From Salvia splendens (lineage: Eukaryota > Streptophyta > Magnoliopsida > Lamiales > Lamiaceae), in contig NC_056044.1 in assembly GCF_004379255.2 (NCBI RefSeq), positions 3,745,001 through 3,809,000 of the forward strand: DNA of 64,000 nt, in the 5' to 3' direction. Below the pieces are notes generated by a model, which worked only from the letters and a program-made list of their open reading frames with translations, had not been told where the DNA came from and did not search any database. How positions within the stretch are numbered: position 1 is the stretch's first letter; each line of letters begins with the position of its first letter. A program made the translations under genes and the position numbers. Below are positions 9,843-20,982 of this stretch, one piece after another.

Positions 9843-12171
9843 ATGTCGAATCGGGAAAAGTATACTTCCATTCTGCAAACAAGCATCCAAACCAGACGCC
9901 CTTTCGCTGTAAAACTAGCACACGCCGGCATAATCAAGTCCGGCCTCAACTTCGGAGTCATCTTGATGAACCATGTCATGAACGCATACGCGAAAACTGG
10001 GCTTCTCTTCGAAGCCCGCCAAGTGTTCGATGAAATTCCAGTGAAGAATGTGTCTACGCACAACACCCTTCTGTCAGCTTATGCAAAACAGGGAAGAACC
10101 CGCCAAGCGCTCGAAATATTCGACGAATTGCCGCAACCCGATTCCGTTTCTTGGACCGCTCTGATCGTTGGGTACAATCAAAAGGGGCGTTTCGGCGCTG
10201 CTCTCGCGGTGTTTATGGAGATGATCAAGCGTGGCGCTCTACCCACTGAGTATACATTCACTAATATTCTCGCGTCGTGTGCAGTCGTTGAAGCGTTGGA
10301 TGTGGGAAGAAAGCTGCATTCTTTCGTGGTTAAACTCGGCTTGTTCCGTGCAGTTTCTGTTGCCAATTCTTTGCTAAATATGTATGCAAAGTCGGGTGAT
10401 GCAGCGACAGCAGTGGCTGTGTTTGAGAGAATTGAGCTGAGAAATGTTTCGAGTTGGAATGCAACCATCACATTGTACATGCAGAGAGGTCAGGTGGAAG
10501 AGGCGTTGGCTCAATTCGAGCAAATGGAGGAACGTGATGCGATCTCTTGGAATTCAATGATTGCAGGCTACAATCAGCGTGGCTTTGATGCCAAAGCGCT
10601 GGGAATGTTCAAAGGAATGCTCCACGAGTCTAGGTTGAAACCTGATAAGTACACTCTAGCGAGTGTGCTTTCGGCTTGTGGAAATCTTCAAGTGTTAGCA
10701 TGTGGGAAGCAAATTCATGCTTATATTATTAGAGCTGAGTTTGACACATCTGGACCTGTTGGGAACGCGTTGGTGTGCATGTACTCAAAATGTGGCGGTG
10801 TTGGGATAGCTAGGAAGATGCTTGAGGCATGTGGGACGTGTACTCTCAATGTCATCGCGTTTACAGCTTTATTGGACGGATACATCAAGGCTGGAGACGT
10901 GAATCCGGCTAGGGAGGTCTTTGATTCCTTGCACGAATGTGATGTGGTGGCGTGGACAGCTATGATCGTGGGGTATGCTCAAAACGGGCAACAATGAGGC
11001 GACTAAGCTCTTTAAATCAATGTTTGAAGAAGGAATTGTGCCTAATAGCTACACCCTTGCAGCTATGTTGAGTGTGAGTTCAAATCTTGCTTCTTTAAAC
11101 CACGGGGGGCAAATCCACGCGGTTGCAAAGAAATTGGGGGAAATGTCATCTGTTTCTGTGGGAAATGCGTTGATCAGCATGTATGCAAGGGCTGGCAACA
11201 TCACATCTGCAAGAAAGGCATTCCGATTGATACAACAAAGAAGAGATCCAGTCTCATGGACTTCAATGATCACCGGTTTAGCCCAACACGGGCATGGTGA
11301 GGAGGCATTGGAGCTCTTTGAGGATATGCTGTTGTTGGAGATTAAACCGGACCATATAACCTATGTTGGGGTGCTATCAGCTTGCACGCACATGGGATTG
11401 ATCGAGAAAGGGCGTAGCTACTTCACAAAGATGATAGATATCCATGGAATCATGCCAACCTCTAGCCATTGTGCTTGTATGATTGATCTCTATGGTAGAG
11501 CTGGACTTTTGAATGAGGCTCAAGATTTTATACTTAACATGACAATTGAGCCAGATATCATAGCTTGGGGTTCACTTCTAGCGTCGTGCAAAGCTCACAA
11601 GAATTTGGAGGTTGCTGCAATGGCCGCTGAGAGGATGATTTCAATTGATCCAGACAACAGTGGAGCGTATTCGGCTTTAGCAAATGTCTACTCTGCTTGT
11701 GGGAAATGGGAAGAAGCAGCGATAATAAGAAAGTCAATGAAAGATAGGAAGGTGAAGAAAGAGCAAGGGATTAGCTGGCTGCAGATCAAAGGTGAAGTCC
11801 ATATCTTTGGTGCAGACGACGCTCTACATCCACAACGAGATGCAATTGATATTAGATTGACAAAGATTTGGGAAGAGATCAAGAAGATGGGATTTGTTCC
11901 GGACACTGCTTCAGTCTTGCATGATCTTGATGACGAGTTGAAGGAGCAGCTTCTCAAGCATCACAGTGAAAAGCTCGCTATCGTGTTTGGAGTGATGAAT
12001 ATGCCGGAGAAGAGTACTCTGACTATCATGAAGAACCTTAGGGTGTGCAACGACTGCCACTCTGCTATCAAGTATATATCGAAGCTGGTTGGGAGAGAGA
12101 TTGTTGTTAGGGATGCTACGCGCTTCCACCATTTCAGGGACGGGGCATGTTCGTGCAGGGACTACTGGTGA
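9843..12171 (+). CDS. DYW-type pentatricopeptide repeat protein, At2g22070-like, with one frameshift
   Basis: Two overlapping frames join into one protein of about 776 residues. The first runs to a TGA at about 10995 and the second picks up at about 10990 (…GYAQNG then NNEATKLF…), a net +1 (equally −2) shift. PPR motifs of the PLS type fill residues ~30-600 (repeated NSLLNMYAKSG, VSWTSMI and VFDE patterns), followed by E/E+ motifs and a C-terminal DYW domain ending CSCRDYW with HSEKLA and CNDCH, the zinc-binding cytidine-deaminase-like signature. The sequence and layout agree with Arabidopsis At2g22070, as I remember it. Proteins of this class edit organellar RNA. The start at 9843 (MSNREK) fits the homologue better than the in-frame ATG at 9801. 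It is intronless, as usual. The shift means either a recent pseudogene or a sequencing/assembly error. Confidence 0.85.
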
Positions 12172-12173
12172 AG

Positions 12174-13163
12174 CATGTTGGCATCAACTACGCCTCCATC
12201 ATGCTCCCTGACTTCTCCTCTTCATGATAGACCGATACCTCAGATTCCTCCAGTCGAGGCAGCACGTTCGCCTCAACTCTGCTAGGGCTCTTCCATGCCA
12301 CACCATTGAGCTCAACTTCTTCAAGAACAAAGGTATTCTATCTAACAGAGGTGTTGCACTTTTTCAGCATAGATATACTAGGGACTAATGCGTTGCCTCA
12401 GACCGGTCTGATTGCATATTAAAACCATTGGAATAATTAGTCGCCTTCAACCTGAAAAAATCAATTATTCGACCATGAACCATAGACAGGTTGAACCAGT
12501 TTTGGAAATTTTAAGCATTTAAAAAAAGAAGATTTGAATTTGTCCAGTAGATAAGGTATGGAACAACGCCACAAACACCAGTATTTCGGTCAAATAACGA
12601 GTGGTCAAACCAATTTGACCGGTTGAACCATGAGATAATACCTTCAGTTCACTTACTGGCCCAACTTATACAACACTGATTCCAACTTAAATTCAATTGT
12701 TTGTTTGTTTTCATTTGCCAACACAGTAAAGTAACTCTTGACATTCGTATAGTGATGACAGTCCTCTCTTAGATCGATGTGTGATATTTGTTTGTTTTCA
12801 TTAGCGCATGCTACCCTATAGAGTACTATCTAACTAATTTATGAGCCGTACATGGGTACATGAGTTTTGCATATATAATCTCTTTTCATTTGTAACACTA
12901 TCTATATATGTGTTGTTTTGGTTGATGGTTTTTTTGTCAGGTTTAAACTATAGTCCAACTAGCATCATGCTCATGAATGTGCCGAGCATTTCGAAGCTGC
13001 AATGGCACCCATTTACTATAAGTTCAAGAAGTAGTTTGGAGAGTGATAATGTAACGATCATCAAAGGTGAAGGAAAATGGACTACTAAACTCATTGACTT
13101 GGTTGATCACCTCGATGTTTCCATTGAAGGGATTTATGGACATGCCTCAACTGATTTGCTAAG
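12174..13163 (+). pseudogene. Ferric reduction oxidase (FRO) gene fragment, two exons
   Basis: Starting within a few bases of the PPR stop, the DNA encodes HVGINYASIMLPG, then, after a 1-nt deletion at about 12207, LLLFMIDRYLRFLQSR… to ELNFFKNK. A GT donor at 12333 and an AG ending at 12940 frame an intron. The second exon (12941-13163) continues with GLNYSPTSIM and KLQWHPFTI, the FAD-binding HPFT motif of plant FRO ferric-chelate reductases, and ends at a donor (AAG|GTATGC) placed as in FRO genes. Codons split by both introns rejoin correctly. Missing are the heme-binding N terminus and the NADPH-binding C terminus. The usual GPYG loop reads GIYG. It is a truncated, decayed copy, not an active reductase. 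Confidence 0.8.
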
Positions 13164-13485
13164 GTATGCAATCCAATATATACTCTCTCTACTGTATTCT
13201 CGCATCACTAAACACACTACTGCATAAAATCATGCATCAAACAAGCAAATGGATCACTTTGAGCAAGACAGATGAAGTAGTTGAGTGTTATATAAGTTAC
13301 TCAATATAGAACGTCATTCAATTTCATTTTTGAAAAATCGAAACATTTTTTGATGGTCATAGGTAGTAAATAAAATAAAAAGACATGCGATTTCTCTTGA
13401 AGTAAAATAGACCATAGAACGTAAATGCGAATTTATTAGATTTAATCTTGAGGTATTCACATATGAATTGCTTGATTATGGGATG
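13164..13485. other. Intergenic, nothing recognised
   Basis: AT-rich. I looked for the next FRO exon (GGSGITPF region) and did not find it. Confidence 0.5.
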
Positions 13486-13494
13486 ACATCTTAC

Positions 13495-13923
13495 TAGGGC
13501 TGATAATTCGGTCATCGGTTAGTCGGTTAACCGATGACCGAACCGAACACCTCGGTTCTCGGTTAACCGAGAACCGCCCCATCTCGGTTATCGGTTAATT
13601 TCAGTTCCCATCTTCAAGTGTTGATCGGTTATCGGTTAGAACCGATAACCGATCGGTGTGACCGAATTTAGGACCGAAAAACCGATTAAATATCAAAAAC
13701 GCAATATAGCGCAAGTGGTGGCTAGGCTGGGAATTTTTCGTATGAAATGTCCAGGGATCGATCCCCATGAACTGCAAAAACTTTTTTTTTTAAATTCGGT
13801 TCCGGTTCGGTTAATTGGAACCGAACCGAACCGAGGCCAATTCGGTTTCGGTTCCGGTGCTTCAATTTCGGTTAACCGGGTATTCGGTTCGGTTAGAACC
13901 GAACCGACCGAATACCCTGCGCT
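13495..13923. mobile_element. hAT-like non-autonomous element (429 bp) rich in GGTTCGG/AACCG repeats
   Basis: It is flanked by the direct repeat ACATCTTAC (13486-13494 and 13924-13932), consistent with the 8-bp duplication of hAT elements plus one chance base. The ends are imperfect inverted repeats (AGGGCTGATAATTCGGTC against the inverse of GACCGAATACCCT). The interior is packed with short palindromes such as CGGTTAACCG and with GGTTCGG motifs, as in hAT subterminal regions. No transposase. Confidence 0.65.
13702..13776 (+). other. tRNA-like segment inside the hAT-like element
   Basis: TATAGCGCAAGTGGTGGCTA resembles a tRNA A box (TRGCNNAGYGG) and AGGGATCGATCCCC, about 45 nt on, resembles a B box (GGTTCGANNCC) with flanking complementary bases. 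It does not fold into a full cloverleaf that I can defend. It may be a tRNA or SINE relic. Confidence 0.35.
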
Positions 13924-13932
13924 ACATCTTAC

Positions 13933-14501
13933 CATATATCGGTTGGTTGATCTTAACTCCAAGTATAAAGTACGCTTCAATGAATGAGATTAGTCCTTTG
14001 ACCTCGTAAAATCTAACATCAGGCACACCGTTTCCACAGGTGAACGATCAGGGATGCTGGGAACAGAAACTGTTATATTCTAGGAATTTCAATTAAGACT
14101 TGATGTGTTTTTCTTAGATTTGATTTGTGTGATCTCCCCTGATTGAAGGATTATATATAACCTCTCCACATTGTGCATGACTTTCACTTTGTTTTGATAT
14201 TAATTTACATTTTTCATGTTCTTGCAATACTCGTGCAATTTTGAAGTTGAGAAATGAAAACTAAGCAGTACAAATAGTATGTTACCATAAGAAATACTAT
14301 AAAATTAATATCTTTAATTTGATCATATTATATTTCTCTTTAATGTAACCACAGTTAAATGATCACTTATTAAAGAAGATCAATAAATGCAGTTCTTAGT
14401 CTAATTTCAGACTTCATTTTTTGGAAACAAGGGACAGCCATGAAACAAGATCTGATTTGCAAAACAACTTAAATACTACAACAACTAAATTTAATAGGTA
14501 G
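13933..14501. other. AT-rich intergenic DNA, no gene seen
   Basis: No ORF, RNA gene or repeat that I can support. Confidence 0.5.
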
Positions 14502-14504
14502 TTA

Positions 14505-16359
14505 GAGCACCTGCAACGCATCTCGCGGGTGTCTCTTATCTCGTCCCTCCGAGACGAGACCCGCGCGGGACGCGTTGCAGCGTCCCTTCTCATCACCATC
14601 CCACCAAGACGGATGGCGAGCCAACTCGCCACGTGCGCGCGCGACGTGGCGCGCGTGACACCCACTCGCAGGCCCGCGAGTAGGCTTCGTCACGTTGACG
14701 CAATAAATCATTTTTTTTAAAAAAAATTTCGAATTTAATAAAAAAAAATCAAACGGTAATATTACCGTTTTCGACCGTTTTTTCTTTTTTTTAGTTTTTT
14801 TATTTTTTTACTCTATAAATACTCATATTTCATCCTCATTACACACACAAACACACATCTATTCTTCTCAAATCATTTTCATTTCCTCTCCAATTTTCAT
14901 CTAACCTCTTCATCACAAAATGTCCGGCGACGGAAACGAGGGCGGCTCGGGCGGGTTTGACATCAACGCGTTTGGCGACTGGGGGGCATGTACAATGTAT
15001 TGGGTGGTTCGGGTTCCGTTTGGTCGACGCCGGGCACCCAAGGCTCGTCGACGCCGGCGTGGCACCAACCATCCCATTTTGATGTGGATGCATACGCTCG
15101 TCCCTCCACCCTGAGGTATTCGCAGGGATTATCCCAAATTATGGAGGATTATCCGAATGAACCCACTCCTAAATGAGAACGAGGCGGTGGAAGCTCCAGG
15201 GCATTCGACGCCGTGGAGGAAGAGGCGGAGGCGACCGAGGAGGATGAGGATGTAGGCCAACATCCGTACAGCCGCAAGGACATGATGGCTGTGTACAACG
15301 CCTGGATCAGCGTCTCGTACGATCACATCGTTGGGAATCAACAAACCCGGAAGTGCTTCTGGGAAAAGGTCGTCGAGGCCTACAACGAGATTAAGCCGAA
15401 AGGGTCCCGCCGCCATATATTGAAGATGCTCCGCGCTCACTTTGACCGAGTTGACAGAGAGGTCAAAAAATTCTGCGGCATTTACAAGACTGAAGCGGCT
15501 CATTACCAAAACGGAGCCACGAGAGTCGACATTCTGATATCGGCTTTGCAAATCTATTTCGACGACACCGGCAAAGAATTCAAACATGTCGATGTTTGGG
15601 AGGTCGTCAAAGACGAGGCAAGGTGGGCCGGCGGTGTCCAGTCCAGCACGGGCTTGACCTCGAAGTGCACGAAGCACACGACGGGTGGCCAATACTCGTC
15701 TAGTGGGGGCGGTTCAGGCAACGCCGCACAAGAGGTTGCCTCGCAGGAGGTTGAGGGCACGACGGACGATGCAGGGGGTCCTCCCGTGGGCGCCGTCGGC
15801 CGCAAGGGACCAAGGCGGCGAAGGCAGCTAGAGGGAGGAGGGGCCGAGGCGAATCAAGCCAGGCGGGCTCCCAAGGGCCGCCCTCCTCCTTAATGTCCAT
15901 GTACTTCACCGCCACGATGACAGACACTTCCCGCATGACGCCTGTCCAATTTCAAGCCCATCATGCCGACATTGTGTATCTGGCGGGACAACTTGGTATT
16001 CCGCCTCCACCGCCTCCGGGGGATGATTCGCCGGCGGAGTAGTTTTTATAATTTCTATAAAATTGTATTTTAAATTATATCTTTTTTTTATTTATTATGC
16101 CACGAATTTAATTATGTATTTTTTTTAGGATTTTAAGTTTTAATTTTTATTTTATTTAATGAATTTGTTGGAAATAAAAATAAAAAATGAAATTGAATGA
16201 ATAGTTAAGGGATGCGATGGTTAAGAGACGGATAATAGATGGAGGGTTGCATATTCTGTCTCTTAGTTAAGAGATGGAGTGGAAAGTACAGTTGGGTCCA
16301 TGAGTAGTTAAGAGATGGGACGGTTAAGAGCCGGATAAGAGACAGCGTTGCGGATGACC
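14505..16359 (+). mobile_element. PIF/Harbinger-type element carrying only the Myb/SANT ORF1
   Basis: The ends GAGCACCTGCAACGC and the inverse of GGTCATCCGCAACGC match at 11 of 15 bases and are flanked by TTA on both sides (14502-14504, 16360-16362). The subterminal regions repeat 'gttaagaga'-type motifs. The only coding part is a decayed ORF1. There is no DDE transposase, so any movement would need one from elsewhere. Confidence 0.75.
14920..16042 (+). pseudogene. Harbinger ORF1 (Myb/SANT-like, NAM-associated type), decayed
   Basis: The longest open part (15213-15893, 226 aa) contains a trihelix/SANT-like region around YNAWISVSYDHIVGNQQTRK and FWEKVVEAYNEIKP, then a Gly/Ser- and basic-rich tail. 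Such proteins are known as the DNA-binding partner (ORF1) of Harbinger transposase and are often mislabelled in plant annotations as glutathione S-transferase-like or NAM-associated. The natural start is likely ATG 14920 (MSGDGNEGGSGG). The reading is broken by a frameshift near 14985, an in-frame TGA at 15174-15176 (TGG in relatives, I infer) and a frameshift near 15893, after which …TPVQFQAHHADIVYLAGQ… continues to 16042. Confidence 0.7.
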
Positions 16360-16362
16360 TTA

Positions 16363-16756
16363 CATGTTTTTCATTAAAATTAGGTTCACCTTTCACAAAT
16401 TTTTTTAGCTACAATTGTTAATATTTCTTAAAATTAGTAATGATTCAAAGGAAACACATAATCATGGACAGGGGGAGTATAGAGTAGGCCCATCAAATCG
16501 GAAGAATATAATTTGGTAAATGATTTTAGACTCACATTTTTGAATCTTCTATAATGATTTGAATCTTTGATGCACATAACAGATTTGATTTGTTCTTTAA
16601 ATATAAAAATCAAATTAAATCAACATCGTAATAGATAAACGATATACAAAATTTATAACTAAAAAAATACAAAATATGAACGTAATTAATCCGTGTAGTA
16701 TTAGGATTGAGCTCTATAAATTGATACAGCTAGTTGAAATTTCATATGAAACAGCC
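16363..16756. other. Intergenic, nothing recognised
   Basis: AT-rich sequence. A TATA-like TCTATAAA at 16713 precedes the small ORF below. Confidence 0.4.
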
Positions 16757-17005
16757 ATGGCATCAAAGTGTATGAATATTTTGTCTCTCATCATCACCAT
16801 CGTCGTCCTCATCCTGCTTACTCTCTCGACCCGAACCACGCGAAGGCGAAGCAACCCGGGTTTTGTGTTGGTAAAACCTAAATCTTATCTTCAAAGATAT
16901 AATTATCTCGAATTTGGTGCTTGGGAAGAGCCGATTCTTGAATTCACCATCAGAACCTATCAAGAAAATTTTTGGGATCAGGCCCAACGGAAAATGCGAT
17001 GCTAA
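16757..17005 (+). CDS. Possible small membrane or secreted protein (82 aa), unrecognised
   Basis: From ATG 16757 (MASKCMNI) there is a strongly hydrophobic segment (ILSLIITIVVLILLTL) that could be a signal peptide or single membrane span. It is followed by a basic cluster (TRTTRRR) and a 45-residue polar tail with many aromatics. A TATA-like box about 45 nt upstream and an in-frame stop are present. The longer reading from 16676 adds residues unlikely to be translated. No family recognised. In AT-rich plant DNA an ORF of this size can be chance, so confidence is low. Confidence 0.3.
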   Translation: MASKCMNILSLIITIVVLILLTLSTRTTRRRSNPGFVLVKPKSYLQRYNYLEFGAWEEPILEFTIRTYQENFWDQAQRKMRC

Positions 17006-18489
17006 GACGTGGTAGTTGATGAATTACCAGGTTCATTAGTTAGTAGTATTTCATTTTTTTAGTTCTCTTTTTTTTTGTAATTCCAGTTTCTGTCTATTGA
17101 TTATTTGATGAAATATGTTGCAATTTAAAATGTTATGAGAAGCATTCTACACATTTAAACTAGTTTTTTCTGCAACTATATAATAGTATAATATTTTGAA
17201 GCTTACCAAACTCGATATATAGTAGTCATAATAAAATGACGCATGTCAAGTTCACTAGCTGATTGTGATTTTGCTTATGCGCCTCTCATCTAGGTCGGTT
17301 TCTATGTATGAAGTAATGATACACCTTCAACTTGAATATTAAGTTGAATGAATAATTTGTCGCTTCAACTTGTAAATATAAAACATCTAGTGTTAGTGCT
17401 TGATAAGAGGGATAATCCTATATGTTATATATATACATTTCATGTTATGCATGTCATGTGGTTGAAGCTTGTCAACACAGTGTCAACGGTTGACGCGGTG
17501 TTGACAATGTTCTGGCACTGTGTTTACATTTTATGTTTATGTTATTTTGTCAACGGTCCATATCCTAGTTTGGAGTTTGTATAATATTTAAAGTTTGCAT
17601 TATATCGCTACTTTATATACGTATACATATAATTTTGGAATTAGTTAATTGCTTATATAATGGCGAAGTATATGTCATTTTTGCCTTTTTGGTTTGTCCT
17701 AAATTTTTCAAAAGTTTAATGATGAATCACAAAGTTTCAAAAATATGAATTGTCCATTTAACCAATGTTGTTCTATTGTACTCCATTTTTTAGTTTCTTA
17801 GTCTTAAGATGACATCGTTTATTTGTCTATGTCGTCATAGTCGTCATATTAATACATGGGTACATCATTATTCATCGAAATCATTAAATTTTTTACACGT
17901 ATGCACCAATTTGTCGGGGCAAATCATTTGCCCAGAAATAAATCATCGTAGAACAATTGATAATTTTTAAAATATCATAATTTGGTGTGGTACTCGATAA
18001 AATAATAAAATTATGACAATGGAATGGACTCAAGTTAGAAAAAAATGAACATATAAATGAAATGATGATTTCTCTGCATTTCTATTCATCCCCTCTTCCA
18101 TATGAGTAATAGCAACATACTCCCAATTCTAATTAAAAAAAATTGGAGATGTGAATCACAGAGCAATGGTTGGAATAAATATACAGAGATGCCAAATTAA
18201 AAACAAAGGATGCAAAATCACAAAAACCAACTGCCTACTTAGTTTGCATCCTTCTTTGTAAAAAACAGTCATCCAAATGAATTTCCACAGAAACTCAAAG
18301 ATCTTCACATGTCTCAACAGTTACACCATACAAAACACACACACACACACACATGTCATGATCAAGAAAGTATACCAACGATGTAAGTTTAAAACTGAAT
18401 ATTAAGGACTAGATTGTGTTGTAGTATATGAACAAATGTAGCATGCTTTTTTTGATTGCTTGGAGTTTAGCATTTGTACCTTTTCTCTT
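17006..18489. other. AT-rich intergenic DNA with a short CA microsatellite
   Basis: No gene supported. A (CA)n tract of about 9-10 units lies at about 18335-18353. The right end is the 3' flank of the NLR gene. Confidence 0.5.
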
Positions 18490-20982
18490 CTAATATTCTA
18501 TAACCACTTTGAGGTCGTAGTTTTCATACTCCTCTTGTTGCGCCTTCTGAATTTGTTGTGCTGAGGCCACGACAGAAGCGCGACATCTACTAATGCCAAT
18601 GACTTGGAGGGTCGGGATATCTCCAACGTCGCATGGGATTTCCTCTAAATCATTGCATCCTGTCACATACAACTCCCGGAGAATAGGGAAGTTCGTCTCA
18701 TCGGCTCTCCAGTGCACTATATTTAAGGAAATGAGGCGCAGACATTGCAGCGAACGAAACTCATCTCCTTCTGTCACCTCCCACACTTCTTCCTCTGCCT
18801 CCCCGTCTCTTTCAAACACACAACCGCTTAATACGAGCACTTCCAGATTCGGTAGCGCACATAGAGTTGTCAAGAAACTCCGGAACACCACACAACCAAC
18901 TAGAATCAACTTTCTAATATTACATGGAAATCTGAGTTGGTGCAGAAAACGGCTACCGTCTTTATTCAACTCAGATTCACATCTTAACTTTTCAAGTTTG
19001 TGAAGATGGCTAAGATCAACTTCAATGTCGGGTGAGTCGATGTAATAGATTCCTAAGCTTATGATATTTGGGATGATCTCAAAGAAACCACCCCTAATCA
19101 GAGAAGGAGTTATCCTCACAAAGTAAATCGTCTGCAGTTTCTTACAAGCACATCTTATGTTGTATCCATTCCCAATTTCAATTGTTGTGTACAACTTGAG
19201 ATGTCTTAACTCAGACATCTCCCATATCTCCGATGGCAAACCAAGCGTTGTCGGTTGTTGACAAATCAAGGTTTGCAGATTCCGCAATCTTGATACTCCA
19301 ATTGGAAAACCTGAAGTGCACGAGAAAGCTAAGTAACGTAAGTTGACAAGTTGTAGTATTTCTTTCGGGAACTCTTTGTATACCTTGCTCATTACATCTA
19401 GCACCCGAATCAATCTTAATGCGGAAAAGATAGGAGATAAAAACCAATTTTCCGTGCATATAAAAGATCGAGCACTTGATATCAATCGGGGTGAAGCACA
19501 CACATCTTCTATTCCAAATGGTGACAGAATACTAACACGGCGCAAGGAATTCTTGACGTTTAAAAACTTCTCCTCGTTAGCCTTCCTTATGCATAGATCC
19601 CTCAAAAGATCGTGGATCGAGTAACTCATTGGTTTCCCATTCTTCTTTTTTCGTTTAACGAAAAGTAGATTCCTCTCCACCATAGCTTTTAAGTAATCCT
19701 CGGCCTCGTCCTCCAAACTCTTATCTCCATTATATTTCACAAATCCTTCGCCTATCCACATACTCTTAAGTCTAGATCCCTTAATCTCGTAATCTTCTGG
19801 AAAAGCTCCCATATACAAGAAACATGGTTTCAAGCGAATCGGTAAGTGGTTATAACTCAAGGAAAGTATACTGGCGAAATGCTCGTCCGATTCAACGATT
19901 GAAGCTTTTACATCCATTGAAAAATTATACCAAACATCTCTTGATCTTTCGACCTTTGACAAGAGCCCTCCGATCAAATGAATGGCAAGAGGAAGCCCAC
20001 TGCAGTCACTCCCGATCGTAGCCGCCACCTGTCGCAATTCGTCGGGGCAATCCTCTTCTCCAAACACAATCTGGCAAAGTAAATCCCGACTCGCAAACTC
20101 GTCTAGCAACTGCACATGATGCAGACTCTTCGACCCCGCAACATGTTCCGCCACGTCAGACTCCCTAGTGGTGATCACAATTCGACTCCCATTATTATTA
20201 TCCGGGAAACACATCCTTATCGCATCCCAGACTTTCGTGCTCCATATATCATCCAACACAATCAGGTATCTTCGCTCAAAGAGCCTCTTATGCAATATAT
20301 CTCTCAGCTCATAATCTCCGCATCCAGCCAGTTCATCACTGACCTTTTCATTCGGGCCACGAAGGAGACTAAACATAATTTCTCGCATGTTGGGAACTTG
20401 CGAAATCGCAGCCCATCCGCGATAATCAAAGTGAGACACTATACACGGATCTTCGTAAATATTCCGAGCAAGGGTGGACTTACCGATACCTCCCATACCA
20501 ACGATGGGGACGATCTCCCGCTTCCTCTCCACATTCGTGAGACGATCCTTCAACTGCAGCAGATCTTCATCAACTCCCACCAAATCTCCCTTATACCTCA
20601 GGGAAGAAGAAGCACTCTTTTCCTCAAATTCCACCAGCAAATCTGGTGTCAGGTCATGCAAGAAAACCAGTGCAGAATCAAGTTGTTGAGTTACTTGTTG
20701 CAGATCTGGTGTGGAAAAGGTCAAGCTCTGGCTTTCTGGGTTGGAAAGCATTTGATGAAGCATCTCTGATTCAATGATGTCTTCTGTTTTATACACGACA
20801 TCTCTGATTCGGCTTTCCAGACTTGCTGCTTTGGTGTGTGGAGAATTTTCAAGAATTTGCATCAGAGCTTTGTGGAGGAGGGATTGGAGTTGGGGTTTGT
20901 TGTGATCAAAAGCCCAGTGGGTTTGTTCAGGATGTAGGATTTGTTGTAGGATGGTGACGAGAGATTGAAGATTGTATGCCAT
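18490..20982 (-). CDS. CC-NB-ARC-LRR (NLR) immune receptor, R1/RPP13-like
   Basis: 830 residues in one exon, apparently complete. An N-terminal coiled-coil domain (about 1-120) has an EDVID-like YKTEDIIES. NB-ARC motifs: P-loop GMGGIGKST (162-170), kinase-2 LIVLDDIW (240-247), RNBS-B GSRIVITTR, GLPLAI (329-334), RNBS-D CFLYMGAFPEDYEI and an MHD-like IHD (456-458). A C-terminal LRR region follows to about 810. In this family the NB-ARC switches between ADP and ATP states to trigger defence on pathogen recognition. The style is that of the Solanaceae/Lamiales 'late blight resistance R1' group, which is a judgement by eye. IHD in place of MHD is common in this group. No other NLR is seen nearby, so this is a singleton within the window. 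Confidence 0.92.
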   Translation of the reverse strand: MAYNLQSLVTILQQILHPEQTHWAFDHNKPQLQSLLHKALMQILENSPHTKAASLESRIRDVVYKTEDIIESEMLHQMLSNPESQSLTFSTPDLQQVTQQLDSALVFLHDLTPDLLVEFEEKSASSSLRYKGDLVGVDEDLLQLKDRLTNVERKREIVPIVGMGGIGKSTLARNIYEDPCIVSHFDYRGWAAISQVPNMREIMFSLLRGPNEKVSDELAGCGDYELRDILHKRLFERRYLIVLDDIWSTKVWDAIRMCFPDNNNGSRIVITTRESDVAEHVAGSKSLHHVQLLDEFASRDLLCQIVFGEEDCPDELRQVAATIGSDCSGLPLAIHLIGGLLSKVERSRDVWYNFSMDVKASIVESDEHFASILSLSYNHLPIRLKPCFLYMGAFPEDYEIKGSRLKSMWIGEGFVKYNGDKSLEDEAEDYLKAMVERNLLFVKRKKKNGKPMSYSIHDLLRDLCIRKANEEKFLNVKNSLRRVSILSPFGIEDVCASPRLISSARSFICTENWFLSPIFSALRLIRVLDVMSKVYKEFPKEILQLVNLRYLAFSCTSGFPIGVSRLRNLQTLICQQPTTLGLPSEIWEMSELRHLKLYTTIEIGNGYNIRCACKKLQTIYFVRITPSLIRGGFFEIIPNIISLGIYYIDSPDIEVDLSHLHKLEKLRCESELNKDGSRFLHQLRFPCNIRKLILVGCVVFRSFLTTLCALPNLEVLVLSGCVFERDGEAEEEVWEVTEGDEFRSLQCLRLISLNIVHWRADETNFPILRELYVTGCNDLEEIPCDVGDIPTLQVIGISRCRASVVASAQQIQKAQQEEYENYDLKVVIEY

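Noticed and set aside
12841..13227. 128-residue ORF as a separate membrane protein gene
   Set aside because: Its first 33 residues are translated intron and its tail is translated sequence past the donor; only 12941-13163 matches FRO and joins the upstream exon in frame.
15129..15692. 187-residue minus-strand ORF
   Set aside because: Antisense shadow of the Harbinger ORF1 region.
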